Source of the DNA: Schistocerca nitens
Taxonomy: Eukaryota > Arthropoda > Insecta > Orthoptera > Acrididae
Direction: 5' to 3'
Length of the DNA stretch: 64,000 nt
Assembly: GCF_023898315.1 (NCBI RefSeq)
Contig: NC_064617.1
Span: 620,859,000 to 620,922,999, forward strand
Position 1 is the stretch's first letter. Every line of letters begins with the position of its first letter. Of the stretch, positions 43,247-54,594 are shown piece after piece. Position numbers and translations under genes: made by a program. The notes under the pieces are model-generated. The model saw only the letters and a list, made by a program, of their open reading frames with translations, did not search any database and was not told the origin of the DNA.

Positions 43247-45764
43247 TCTCTCAGCCCTAGTTCCTCCCAAAATGAGAATCCTAAAGCAACAACTGGACAC
43301 TATGTTGCAGAATGGCGTTATCAGACCGTCAACCTTGTCTTCGCTTCACCAATGTTTGTTGTTCCTAAAGCCGGCGGTAAGTATCATAGACCAGTAGTTG
43401 ATTACCGTTTATTGCATAAGAAGGTTATGTTGGAATCCATACCCTTACCCGATATTCATAATAGTTTTACGTGGCTTCCCGGGGCAAGATGGTTCACAGT
43501 TCTTGATCATAATCAAGCTTTTCATCAGATTCCCCTTAGTGAGGAATCAAAACATGTTACCGCATTATGCACGGCATAGAATCTCTTTGAATTTAACAGA
43601 GTTCCGTTTGGTTTGGCTACCGGGTCCGCAGTATTGTAGCGCTTGTTGGACCGTGTTTTGGGTCATTTAAAATTGAAGTGTGTGTACAACCATCTGGATG
43701 ATGTGGTGTATAGCCGAACCTTCTTCTCCCCTCTTGATCAGGTCTTGCGTAGATTTCGTTCCGCTGGATTGACCGTTAAGCCAGCCAAGATTACTCTTGC
43801 TAGACACCAAGTTTCCTTTTTAGGCCATCTTGTCTCAGGGGACGGAGTTAGAATTGATCAGGAGGGGACCAGTGGGATTAAGAAATTTCCGCCCCCAAGG
43901 ACAAAGAAGCAGGTGGTGCGTTTTATTGGCATGGCGAATTATTTTCGCAGGTTCGTCCCTAATTTCGCACAATTAGCTGCCCCTCTCAATGACTTGCGAT
44001 AGAAAGGCCAAGAGTTTACCTGGGGAGATAGCCAACAAAGTGATTTCGAGGCGATTAAGACCGCCATTACGAACCCTCCCGTTTTGGCAGTTCCCGATTT
44101 CCAGAAATGTTTTGTGGTCCAAACCGATGCTTACAATGCCGGGATTGCAGCCGTGTTCTTCAAGAAGATCAGGGCGTGAAGCGCCCCCTTGCCTTTGCTT
44201 CAAGGAAGCTCACCGCCACAGAGTTAAACTATTCTGTTTATGAGTGTGAGGCTCTTGCGGTGCTCTTCGCCTTCGAGAAATTTCGATTTTATTTGGAACA
44301 TAAGGAGTTCAACCTCGAAACTGACAATAAATCATTGAGTTGGAACCTAGCTTGACCTCTAAAGACCGGAAGGAATGCTAGGTGGGCGGTCCGTATTTTC
44401 GCCTTTCCTTTTAAGGTGCGTGATAGGCCTATTAAAGGCTCGAACAATCAGGTAGCTGACGCCCTTAGTAGGATGTTTAGTGAAGACCTTGAATCTCAGC
44501 CGAGGCGAGAGCATGACTCCTGTAGTCATGTGGTGAATGGTGTCCTCACAGAGATCCCCCAACTATTCATTGACCATAAAACCGAGCAGAATGAGGATCC
44601 GTATTTGCGTCCGGTCAAGCAGAAGGTCACTACTAGCGAAGGCCTGCCCGGTTACTCCTTAAGGAATGGGGTACCCTGTAAAGAGGTTGGTAAGCCCGGA
44701 GATGTTAGTGTTTGCTTAACACTTGATTTAGTTTCACTTCTCTTTCAGTATTTCCATAATTCTATTCTAGGAGGGCACCTCGGCCTCTATAAAACTTTGG
44801 CCAAGTTAGGGGCCCATGTGAAGTGGCCTTCTCTGTACCATGATGTGCGGTGGGCTGACAGTCAGTGTGACGACTGTAGAAGCAGTAAGGCCAGTTCTCA
44901 CGTCCCTTGGGGTATACTTCAATATAAAAGAGAGCAATGACCGATGTATAAGATGTTTATTGACTGTAGGACCTACGCCTAGGACTAAGGCAGGGTATCG
45001 TTACGTCTTCGTCGCCGTGGATGACTTTCCGCGTTTTTGTATGGTTCCTGCGCAGTATCGGTGTCACTGCGAGTATAACCATACGTCATCTCACTCGTGC
45101 TTTTTCATGGTTTGGGCCCCCGAAACAACTCGTTAGCGATAAAGCGCCTGCCTTTGTATCAAGGGAGTTTAAACAGTTTTCCTTCCGTAGTGGAATCAGG
45201 CATACTACCACTACCCCTTACCATCCGAAAGCATTGTTGGCAGAAACGGTTCACCGTAACCTAAAGCCAGCGCTTATAATTTACCACTCCAAATCCCCCA
45301 TTAGGTGGGATACTCCACTCCCATGGTTAACTTCCGCATTAAACATGGCCCAACATGAAACTTCTAGGGCAGTTCCGGCTGAGTTAATGTTGGCATATCC
45401 GATCAATTCGCCTCTCTCCAATCTTTGGCAGATCAGTGACTTGTTGCCGTTTTCCATTACTCCGGATACCCTTAGGGAAAATTTGCAGCGTGCCCAAAAC
45501 AACATGGAGTTAGTCCATCGACGGCAACCAGAATGTTATAAGCAAGGCAGAAGCGTTTTTCAGGCTCAAACCGGGGATAAGGTGTTTATTAAGAATATCG
45601 CTGGTCGGAATGCTCGTGGTGTGGGAACTCGTAAGTTTGTACAGCGTTACTTGGGACCGTGTGTCGTCACCAGGGTTTTAGGTCCTGTTAATTTGTTAGT
45701 TAAGGATCTTGCAACGGGCAAGGTGTTCAGAGTGCACCGTAGTCAAATCAAGCCTGTTAGATAA
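43247..45764 (+). pseudogene. Gypsy-type pol (RT, RNase H, integrase), decayed
   Basis: Plus-strand pol of a Ty3/Gypsy retrotransposon. RT blocks: KMRILKQQLDTML, MFVVPKAGGKYHRPVVDYR, FTVLDHNQAFHQIPLSEES, FNRVPFGLATGS and a catalytic box with HLDD (normally YLDD/YVDD). RNase H starts at EFTWGDSQQSDF and has FVVQTDAYNAGIA with its Asp. Integrase shows the HHCC-like DC..CRSSK region, FIDC and LVSDKAPAFVSREF with catalytic Asps, and AETVHRNLKPAL with the catalytic Glu; a C-terminal part ends RVHRSQIKPVR at 45764. In-frame stops (43577, 44000, 44178, 44353) and shifts near 43640, 44100 and 45000 kill it. Gag, protease and the 5' LTR are absent. Confidence 0.9.
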
Positions 45765-45794
45765 GTCTCTTGCCCTTCTTTCGGTGGTGGTAAG

Positions 45795-45808
45795 ACGAAA
45801 GGGGGACT
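45795..45808 (+). promoter_or_regulatory. Polypurine tract next to the 3' LTR
   Basis: The run 'gacgaaaggggga' directly precedes TGTGAGG at 45809. It is the expected plus-strand primer site for an LTR retrotransposon. Confidence 0.6.
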
Positions 45809-47252
45809 TGTGAGGTTTGAGCGGGGAAGTTGAGCCATGGTGCGCCTTTTCTGGCACACCAGCTCTTTGGCAGGACACTATCGATTACCCGACTGTACTA
45901 GGATCTTTGCCCCTGTTGTGATCTCGCGGGTGTTTGGCGCTCAGGACAGTTGGTGTTGGACTCGCTACGAGGACGTGCTTGCGTGGACGAAAGAGGAAAA
46001 CACGCGTGCTCGGCCAACAGCGGCACCTCGTAAGGCGGTCACGAGTTTGTGGTGGACCTGCCTGATGTCAACTCCGGGCGCTGTTCGTCGCATTGCTTTG
46101 GTACCTGTTTTCTCGGAAAGACCCATCCCTGGAAACTATCTCGAACAACGCTCTCCATCGAAGGTGCAAGTGACTTTGGTGCCTTCGTTTTGCTGAACGA
46201 TTTGCGTTGCAGCGAGTGTACTTGTTGCTTGGTTGCCCTAATGTACGTGTTGTTGAAGTAAGATCAGCCGGCAGAGTGTGCAACCGCGTGGATTTCCTTT
46301 TAAAAATTCGGTGGTTGGATTACTATTAGGAAGCGGATTAGCTCGAAGGTGCTTTTTTCATTTTTTTTTTGGGTGGGGGAGGGGGGACATCATCCAGAAG
46401 TTTATATATTGTATGTATGAGATTTTCAGTGTATTTTGATTGCCATCAAATCGACATCCCTGGGATATTTCTGTAAAATTTGGGTCACTTCTATTGAAAG
46501 CACATACACAATTATTAGTAAAGGCTCGATGCTGTAAAAGGTAATCATTTGTACGTAGAATTTTATACGCGTGCATTTATTTGAATGCACTCAGTATTAG
46601 TAAAGAGCAATTTGTTCTTCATTTATTTGTTGTTTATTGATCTCTTAACTTATATTAATTGATGTTTGGTTGGTGGTAGCCGTGTCTACTTCGGTCTGGA
46701 AGTGACTCCCGGTCGGGACCCGGGACTCAGGTGTTGTTTTGGACGGCTGGTCTGCTGCTTCCGGCATTTGAAGTTAAGTCACCTTTCGCCCAGGGCAGTC
46801 TGGTGTCAATACCCGTTTGGTAAATATTTAACGTGTTTCATGTATATTTATAAAAATATATAGGTTATTCATTTTCTTGGGTGAGAATTGTATTGAACTG
46901 TGCTGCTTGTGTTCTTTGGGTTCTTAACGAACTGGTGTGGGTTTCATAAATCACTTTTATATTGCAAATTATTGCTCCTTTATATAAATTACCTGTGCCA
47001 CATTTCTTTAAATAACTTTCTGATTGTAATTTATTGTTCCTTTAAGTATTGAAATATCTGTGGCTCATCTCTTTATGTCAGTTTTCGTAATTGTAATTTG
47101 CTGCCTTGCTTGAGGTGCAAACTATCTGTGATATTTTGGTATCACCTTAAAGATGGCCATATTTTAATAGCCTCTTATCTGTTTTATAAATATTTTCTTA
47201 GAATAAATTGTTAATTTATTGATTTGGTAGTTGTTGTGTTTAAGGAGTGACA
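45809..47252 (+). repeat. Probable 3' LTR of the plus-strand Gypsy element
   Basis: Starts TGTGAGGTTTGAGCGGGG just after the polypurine tract and 44 bp after the pol stop. The right end is a guess (…ggagtgaca near 47252) because the partner LTR is not in the window. A T/G-run (ttttttttttgggtgggg) lies near 46360-46386. Confidence 0.45.
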
Positions 47253-49399
47253 TTATAGGGGTGTTGGCCTTCCATGCTAAGTGTACCTCTCATCCCGACT
47301 TCCTCAGTCACATCCTCCTCTGCTAGTGCTTCCAACTGCTCTCTGTGGTTGGTTATTCGTTGTTAACGTCGAATATAGGCAGTGGTCATATTAATCTAAC
47401 TAAACTATGAAGCTTGAATATAGTGACGCTCATCGCAGGAGATCTTCTCAGAAGCTGATTAAGAAAATGCATGTGGAACCAGAATAAGGGTCACTACCTG
47501 TGATTCTAAACCACTGCTGACGTGCTAGCTGCTGTTCAGATTCCTCTCAGTATGTATCAGTCACGTAACCTCTTGTATTTAATGGATCTCCAAGGCATTG
47601 GGCATGGCGTGTGTCCCTCTCTGCCACTGAATAGCACGTTGTCGCCACAGCGCGCCCAACACTTACGCAGTTATGACAGTTATGTAGTCAGGTCAATTTG
47701 TATCGAGACCCGACTAATTCCTACGTAATTTGCCGTTCAGAAGTTATCTGTGGCATTCATGTTTCCTTTGATGTCTCAGTCGTTTGCTGCTCGCATAGAA
47801 TGGAAACCAACACAACGACATAAGTGCCTACTTTTTACCTGTAACCATCAATGTTGCAAAAGGTGACATTTTAATTTTCGAAGAGCATGAATTCAGCCTG
47901 TCCACGCTCTATCCGCTCTATCCGCAATTGCACTTCATGACGTCAAATTTTGGTAGATGCATTTGGTTTCACGTTTCTACGTTGTTTGCTGACTCTTCGT
48001 TGTCTGGACTTGGCATAGCACCGGCCGTTCCTGTGTCCTATAAGAGAAAGCGCTGATTTATCTTTGTATACGACCTCATTGTACAATCGTGTATCCCCAG
48101 AACGGTACGAATTCCCATGATACGTATAATTCTGGTCGTTATCCTGTACGTAGATATTTAAAACTATGCTAATTTTTGTGGATTCGTCACCGATTTAGGT
48201 ACACATAAGGGTTTCCCTTGAATATCGAAGATACATCAAAATAAGTACTAACATAGAAGTGTAAGGAAGATACCTTGGCCAATTAAAGAACGACTTGTGG
48301 AAGGTCTTGTGATCAGTCCCAGGAACTGCGCAGATGGCGTTGTCTTAACTCAGCGAAGTGAATTCCTGTCAGTGACAGCCTGTTTCGGTGGAAGGGGTGG
48401 CAGAACTCTGCCGGGAAACTTCGTTCCAGAGCAGATATCGACAGGTGAGAGTGCTGCCACCCAAATCGCTTTAACCCATACACGGCGCCTCGGCTCCTTG
48501 CCGTTAGCCTCAACGCTGGACTCTGTACCAAGTGGTGTTCACACTGCTTCTATGCTCAGCCAATGAAAGCAAACGTCGATATAATTGCATTTTCCTCAAA
48601 CCATTAAGGCAAAAATTTCGCTGAAAGTAAAGGATCCCAAATTGTTCTTCGAGATACAGAAATAATAGACGGAAATGAGTATCTAGTTTTTTGAGGACAT
48701 AAAAGCTTACACCTAAACGCCATAGCCTACGCTCATAGTAACTCTTCAAAGTGAGTCTCTATGCAAATATTACGATGAAATACAAGACTACGTCGCATTC
48801 TATGATATACTTCTGCTGTCTGACGTACGATGACTCTGGGACCTAGTATCCATCCACCAGGCTTCTCTTCCGTCTGTTCTGGGATCTCATAAATCACATT
48901 GGAACGCCATGGGAAATATCCATAGAAATAAGATCCGACGGTAGCGATGGCCATAGCGCAGGACTTCTTTCTCTCGAACGAAGACTTTATCTCTTTATAT
49001 AGATTTTCACATACTTTAATATCGAAGTGGGCGTGGAAACTACATCGTTTCGGGATATAGAGTGTTCCAATAAACGTGACAGCATATGTGGAATTAACGC
49101 ACTGTAACGTGCCACATTTAGAAGAGGTAGCGGCAAATAAAGTCCTGCTAATTGATATTCCAGAATATGTACCCACAAGTTCATAAGAGAATCGTTATCG
49201 GTTATCTGCGACTGATGTGTTGTACGGATTTTTATCCATCCTAACAAGACTGTTGCAACAGTGGAAAACAATATTCCATATTAAAGAGACGCGATTTATG
49301 GGCAAACCATATTATAGGGAGCCCGGAACTTCGGTAATGAGCGGCATAAATTATTGATTTGATTTCAGTATCATTGGGTCAAATTACTCCTGCACATTT
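47253..49399. other. 2.1 kb without recognised gene; one orphan reading
   Basis: No known family was recognised. The minus strand at 48733-49176 stays open for 147 codons with eight cysteines but has no ATG near its start. It matches nothing I know and may be chance or an exon. Confidence 0.4.
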
Positions 49400-49509
49400 T
49401 CCTCCGTGTACAAACTGTAGGGACTGATCGATGAGAGGATACGGAACAAAAAAGGTCTAATCAACTTATGTCTGGCAATGCATGGCTTCCGGGCTAGAGA
49501 CCATTTATT

Positions 49510-49689
49510 CAACAATGTATTGTTACAGAGACTGCGGGCATACGCGCTGTATCATGCAGCCAAAGGTATAGTATATGCTGAAAATGGTTTCCGAGTGCCT
49601 CAGCGTTCCATGTCACACGTTCACGTCGGACAGGCTGTATCTGAACAGTGTCAGGGGCAGCATGAATACGCTGCTCCAGTGTCTTCATA
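49510..49689 (-). pseudogene. Mariner-like transposase, C-terminal end
   Basis: The minus strand reads MKTLEQRIHAAPDTVQIQPV followed by RRERVTWNAEALG, the helical tail that follows the DFxLWG block in this transposase group. It joins to the piece at 50,895 across the inserted Tc1 element, with a frame change just past the joint. A dead remnant. Confidence 0.65.
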
Positions 49690-50892
49690 CATACTACAAA
49701 AGTATCCAGACACCTGGCTGTAAATGACTTAAAACTTCGTGGCGCCCTCCATCGGAAATGCTGGAATTCAGTATGGTGTTGGTCCACATTTAACCTTGAT
49801 GACAGCTTCCACTTCCGCAGACATACGTTCAATCAGGTGCTGGATTCTTGGGGAATGGCAGTCCATCCTTCACGGATTACTGCACTGAGGAGAGATGTCG
49901 ATGTCGGTCGGTAAGGCCTGACACGACGTCAACGTTCCAAAACATCCCAAAGGTGCTGTTTAGGACTCAGGTCTGGATTTGGTGCAGGCCAGTCCATTAC
50001 AGGGATGTTACTATCATGTGACCACTCCACCACAGGCCGTGCGTTATTAACAGGTGCGCGATCGTGTTGAAAGATGCAATCTTCATCCCTGAATTGCTCT
50101 TCAACAGTGGGAAGCAAGAAAGTTCATAAAACATCAATGAAGGCCTGTGCTGTGATAGTGCCACGCAAAACAACAAGGGTTGCAAGCCCCCTCCATGAAG
50201 AACACGACCACACCACAACACAACCACCTCCGAATTTTACTGTTGGCGCTACACACGCTGGCAGAGGACGTTCACCGGGCATTCGCTATTCCCTCACCCT
50301 GACATCGGATCGCCACATTGTGTTTCGTCACTTCACACGTTTTTCCACTGTTCAGTGGTCCAATATTTACGCTCTTTACTTCAAGTGAGGCGTCCTTTGG
50401 AATTTACCGACGTGATGTGTGGCCTTTTAGCAGCCGCTCTGCCATGATATCCAAGTTTTCTCACCTCCCACCTAACTGGTATAGTACTTGCAGTGGATCC
50501 TGATTCAGTTTGGAATTCCTATGTGATGGTCTGAATAGATGTCTGCCTACTACATATTACAACGCTCTTCAACTGTCGGCGGTCTCTGTCAGTCAACAGA
50601 CCAGGTCGGCCTGTACGATTTTGTGCTGTACGTGTTCTTTTACGTTTCAACTTCACTACCACATCTGAAACGTGGACCTAGGGATGTTTAGGAGTGTGGA
50701 AATCTCGCGCAACCACCTGACCACATCCGAAGCCCGTGAGTTCCGCGGAGCGCCCCAATATTCCCTCTCACGATTTGTAATGACTACTGAGGTCGCTAAT
50801 ATGGAGTGCCTGGCAGTAGATGGCAGCACAATGCACCTAATATGAAAAACGTATGTTTTTGGGGGCGTGCGGATACATTTTATCACGTAGTG
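49690..50892 (-). mobile_element. Tc1-like transposon nested in the mariner-like element
   Basis: Bordered by TA (49688-49689 and 50893-50894). Left end CATACTACAAAAGTATCCAG; the right-end complement starts CACTACGTGATAAAATGTAT, so the termini match imperfectly. The internal minus strand encodes a broken transposase. The host transposase reading continues on both sides of the element. Confidence 0.8.
49760..50700 (-). pseudogene. Tc1-like transposase with lost catalytic Glu
   Basis: Minus-strand pieces: CIFQHDRAPVNNARPVVEWS with the second catalytic Asp (QHDRAP in place of QQDNAP), then PVMDWPAPNPDLSPKQHLWD, where the usual SPIEH is SPKQH, so the catalytic Glu is Gln. The N-terminal half is scattered over frames between about 50,700 and 50,120, with stops. 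An inactive copy of a family distinct from the intact Tc1 at 12,267-13,289. Confidence 0.75.
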
Positions 50893-50894
50893 TA

Positions 50895-51660
50895 TCTGAA
50901 ATGGGCTCTGCATACACGATGCTTTTGAGATGGCTCCATAACCAGAAAATTCACAGGTTGAGGTCCAGTGAACGAGCAGCCCATGCAACTAGACCACCTC
51001 GTCCGACCCATTGAGCAGGAATGAAACGACTGAAATGCTTTCGGACCTTAAGGGCGAAGTGGCTGGAGCACTGTCATGTAACAGCCACATAACTCTTCCA
51101 GTCATCAATGCCACTTCTCGCAGCAAGGGAGGCGAAGTCGCCCGAAAGAAATGCCGATAGGTCCGGTCTATTAAGCGACGTGGAAGGAAGACTGGCCCCA
51201 CGGTCGCCAGTTATCCCGATCCACACATTCCTGCTGCACCGATGCTGATGATTCGGTATTATCACACCATGGGGGTTCTGGATACTATCCCACAGATGAC
51301 TGTTATGAAAGTTGAAGAAACCACTCCTTGTAAAAGTGGCCTCACCTGGGAATAGGATGGATGACACAAATCCAGGGATCGTTGTTGTCTGGTGAAGAAG
51401 GCAATGACAAAACTGCTCCCGACGTGGAACGTCTGTCAACTAGCAAGCCCTACGCACGCTGTAAGTGATAACGGTGGTAACAATGGTCATGGAGAATGTT
51501 CCACCCGGTAGTCTGGCTTACCCTGTACTGGCGCGCCAACTGTCTGGTACTGCCACAGCGGTCGCATTCCACACTGTTGTCCTCCAAGTTTGGTGTCCGA
51601 ACATTTCCCGTACGTCGTTCATTATTTCCTGCTTCCTGAAACGACCCCGTCTCAGACAAA
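50895..51660 (-). pseudogene. Mariner-like transposase, main part
   Basis: Minus-strand blocks in order: NVRTPNLEDNSVECDRCGST and RQLARQYRVSQTTGWNILHD (helix-turn-helix), FVSSILFPGEATFTRSGFFN (normally FTDEATFTR; the catalytic Asp is Gly), NSHLWDSIQNPHGV, RNVWIGITGDRGASLP, VMWLLHDSAPA (second Asp kept) and a decayed W(I/V)GRGG..W..RSLDLN block. Frame changes separate them. The fold is the Tc1/mariner-superfamily DDE transposase, the same group as the fragment at 19,851-20,123. It is inactive because of the lost Asp and the frame changes. Confidence 0.8.
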
Positions 51661-51679
51661 CTCCAGAACACTGTGGCAA

Positions 51680-51840
51680 ACATTGAAAACAGAGCTCGAA
51701 CAGAAAGGTTTAGGTGTTCGTTTTTCCCGCGCGCTGTTCGGGAGTGGAATGGTAGAGAGATAGTATGATTGTGGTTCGATGAACCCCCTGCCAAGCACTT
51801 AAATGGGAATTGCAGAGTAATCATGTAGATGTACATGTGT
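51680..51840 (+). repeat. LINE 3' tail fragment
   Basis: The plus strand holds 'tttcccgcgcgctgttcg', 'gagtggaatggtagagagat' and ends 'catgtagatgtacatg'. I recognise this as the terminal part of a non-LTR retrotransposon: an FFPRAVREWN-type protein end, short 3' UTR and TAGATG-type repeat tail. It is inserted in the mariner-like element. Confidence 0.5.
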
Positions 51841-52290
51841 GCTGTTGTTGTTGTCGGCGGGGATAGCACTGTTGATACAACCTTGCTGCCCGCCTCCTGT
51901 TGCCATTTACCTTTCCGTAAGTAAACATTATGTCGCAATGCTCTCGATTCGATTACGGAACCATCGAGTACAACGCTGCATCACATCCACTACAAGGTGA
52001 GTGTGCAAGAGAAGTGAATCGGAGACAACATTACTAGTAGCTATGGCAGGATTGGGTGCTAGGGTAAGACCCAAGAGGAACATTTCCACCCTCTAGAAGG
52101 AAACCATGCATACCGTAACAGTGGCTCCATGGCACAGCGCGTATTAGACCACAGTCTCTGTACAAAAGTGTGAGTGGATAAAAGTTCTCTCTTATGGAAA
52201 CCATGCATTTCCGGATATAGGTTCGTCAGATGTTTTTTGTTCCGTATCCTCTCATTGATCAATACCTGGAGTCTGCAAACGGTGGAAAAA

Positions 52291-54055
52291 CCACACTGTA
52301 TTAGACAGAGGTGGAACTATTCCTCCGCCAGTAATCCCGACAAAGTGTGCATTTCTCGGGTGAAACGACTGGCACTTACTCGATATCCCACCATAAGATC
52401 CTATACGACGCCCACGATACCTACAAAACCAGTTGTTCGTGGTGAAAGACCTTGCCCAGCAAGCCGTGATTTTAATCTCCCAGTACGTCGTACAGTTCTT
52501 TTCTGAGCTAGATATTTTCTGCAGTTAGGATGACTCTGGTTGCGAAGCTTTTCTCTGTGAATTCTTTCACCTTTCTGTGTGAAAGATCGGTGCAACATAC
52601 TCGTACGTTAATCGCATTTGTGCCAAGTTCCTGTATCGTGTAATGCTCCATCCCCAACAATTCTCAATCGCCAGTTGTAAATTTTTAGATCACCGACAAC
52701 GGTACAGCAGACATTCTGTAACGCTACTTTACTAACACATATCACATACACCATTAATGACCTCGTACATCATGGAATATTGGTATCCGAGTAGTAGTTC
52801 TCTACCTAAAAATTCTGGTTAAGCCTCATCTTTCAAACTCCTTATGGAACACGCCATTAATAGCGTCCGCTTTGTGCTTACATGTTTTCTCGAAACTCTT
52901 TTGGGTATAGGCAGCTTCACTATATGCTCTTTATTTACTTCGACTCAACCAAGCTTCTACTTTTCATGAAATTCTGCTTAATTTTGTGCAACGTTCAGGA
53001 ACTACGTCAGTCATCATCGTATGTTTCTGCGAACAGCGCTATTGAACCTACAAACTGTCCGAAACTAAATCACCTAACCAAATGGCATAGTGAGTAAGAC
53101 ACTGCTGTACACATTGAAGACGAAGGACATGGCAGTAGACGTCTAGGCATCCGAATTAAGGGTCCCTGTAATTTCACTACACATTTTGCCTCGCCTAACT
53201 TCGGTGTCTGTCCGCAATCGGAGAGAAAGGGAGCTGGGTAATAAACCTCTCATATTCTGCCACCTCTTCCTAAGCAGGTAGGGTAGCGTTCCAGAGTCAT
53301 CAAGGGTTCTTGCCATGGGGTCAGCTTACTTTTTCGCGTGGTGTATTTTCAATAGAGTTTAGATATGGTGCATAAGGAGGACAACAGAGAAGGAAGGTCT
53401 CGATGGAATTCACTCGCTCGAGATACGGTAGTCCCACTGATAAAATCATAATATTATTCACAATAAGGCTATACTGGGCAGAATCAGTTAAACATTATTC
53501 TGTGAAGCACTTCAAGTCAACAGGAACATATGTAGCACCAAATGCCACAGACATTCGGCCTCTGAGGGAAGAGGCACGCATCTATTTGGCGTCGAAACTG
53601 GCACATTGAGGCCTAAGTGCTCATACTGGACAATACCGATTCGTCGGTAAGCATCGTGTTCCGGCAGTCACGACTGATACTGACCTCAGAAAACGCTAAT
53701 CGGAGAGCCGATAACCATCATGGAGCAGATCTTTGATGGCCACCTGTTTGACCAAAAGTCCGGCCTCCAGAAGGCGGCGCCAAACAGTATCCACCGACCC
53801 GGGAAACACGGTAGTATGTTTCAAATGCGCCACGATCTAAAAGAGGATTTTTCCGTCACGTCTTGACAAGTTCATTATCGTCGACAGGTGCTGTCAAACG
53901 GCGAAGTCCAGCTCTGGATTTTCCACTGTCTCTTTATCGCTTTATCCATCGGTGGGCATTGTGTTCAGCAACGTCATGCCGTGCTCACGCCTACTAAATC
54001 GTCAAACTCCGCAGTGAAGCGGTCACGAACAGACTGTTGCCGATGTGGTGTGCCT
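52291..54055. other. 1.8 kb without recognised gene
   Basis: Only short readings and no recognised repeat. A part near 53,730-53,800 looks protein-like on the minus strand but matches no family I can name. Confidence 0.45.
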
Positions 54056-54067
54056 CATTAATAACGC

Positions 54068-54312
54068 ACGAGCGAGGTGGCGCAGTGGTTAGCACACTGG
54101 ACTCGCATTCGGAAGGACGACGGTTCAATCCCGCGTCCGGCCATCCTGATTTAGGTTTTCCGTGATTTCCGTAAATCTCTCCAGGCAAATGCCGGGGTGG
54201 TTCCTCCGAAAGGGCACGGCCGACTTCCTTCCCCGTCCTTCCCTAATCCGATGAGACCGATGACCTCGCTGTTTGGTCTCTTCCCCCAAACAACCCAAAC
54301 CCAACCCAAACC
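54068..54312 (+). repeat. SINE of a third type, copy M
   Basis: 245-bp SINE with a tRNA-like head (gaggtggcgcagtggttagc ... gacggttcaatcccgcgtcc) and its own tail ending in 'aacccaaacccaacccaaa' repeats. Flanked by the perfect 12-bp duplication cattaataacgc (54056-54067 and 54313-54324). Confidence 0.95.
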
Positions 54313-54427
54313 CATTAATAACGCGACTCGACTGAAAGCGGTGGGATGCAGGTATCTGACCTCGCTCTTGTACTGTCACGGGTTAATAAAGACCGAGTGG
54401 TGCTCTTGCAGACCGAACTAGCCGTGA

Positions 54428-54580
54428 GACCTGAGTTTCTCCTGGCGTATACAACTTTCAAATAACTTCCGGGAATTCAGCCAGGTAACACTTTCAGCGA
54501 CCGCCGATATTTCGGCGGGAGAACACCCCGGCGGTCGCTGAAAGTGTTACCTGGCTGAATTCCCGGAAGTTATTTGAAAA
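54428..54580. mobile_element. 153-bp hairpin element with 14-bp target duplication
   Basis: A 28-bp head (54428-54455) is followed by two 51-bp arms, 54456-54506 and 54529-54579, perfect reverse complements around a 22-bp loop. Bordered by the perfect 14-bp repeat cgaactagccgtga (54414-54427 and 54581-54594). The loop edge contains cgatatttcgg, the same motif as in the Penelope-like terminus at 41,857-41,867. Non-coding, and asymmetric like the element at 10,452-10,643. Confidence 0.92.
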
Positions 54581-54594
54581 CGAACTAGCCGTGA

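Larger units (their letters stand above)
49400..52290 (-). mobile_element. Mariner-like element with inverted ends, carrying a Tc1 and a LINE tail
   Basis: Related sequences in opposite orientation bound this region: about 49400-49600 (plus: gatgagaggatacggaacaa) and about 52050-52290 (the same on the minus strand). Between them, minus-strand pieces of one transposase lie on both sides of a Tc1-like insertion (49,690-50,892), and a LINE 3' tail sits near 51,680-51,840. The inverted bounding repeats plausibly are the long termini of this mariner-like element, by analogy with the related element at 19,368-20,664. Exact ends were not determined. Confidence 0.6.
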
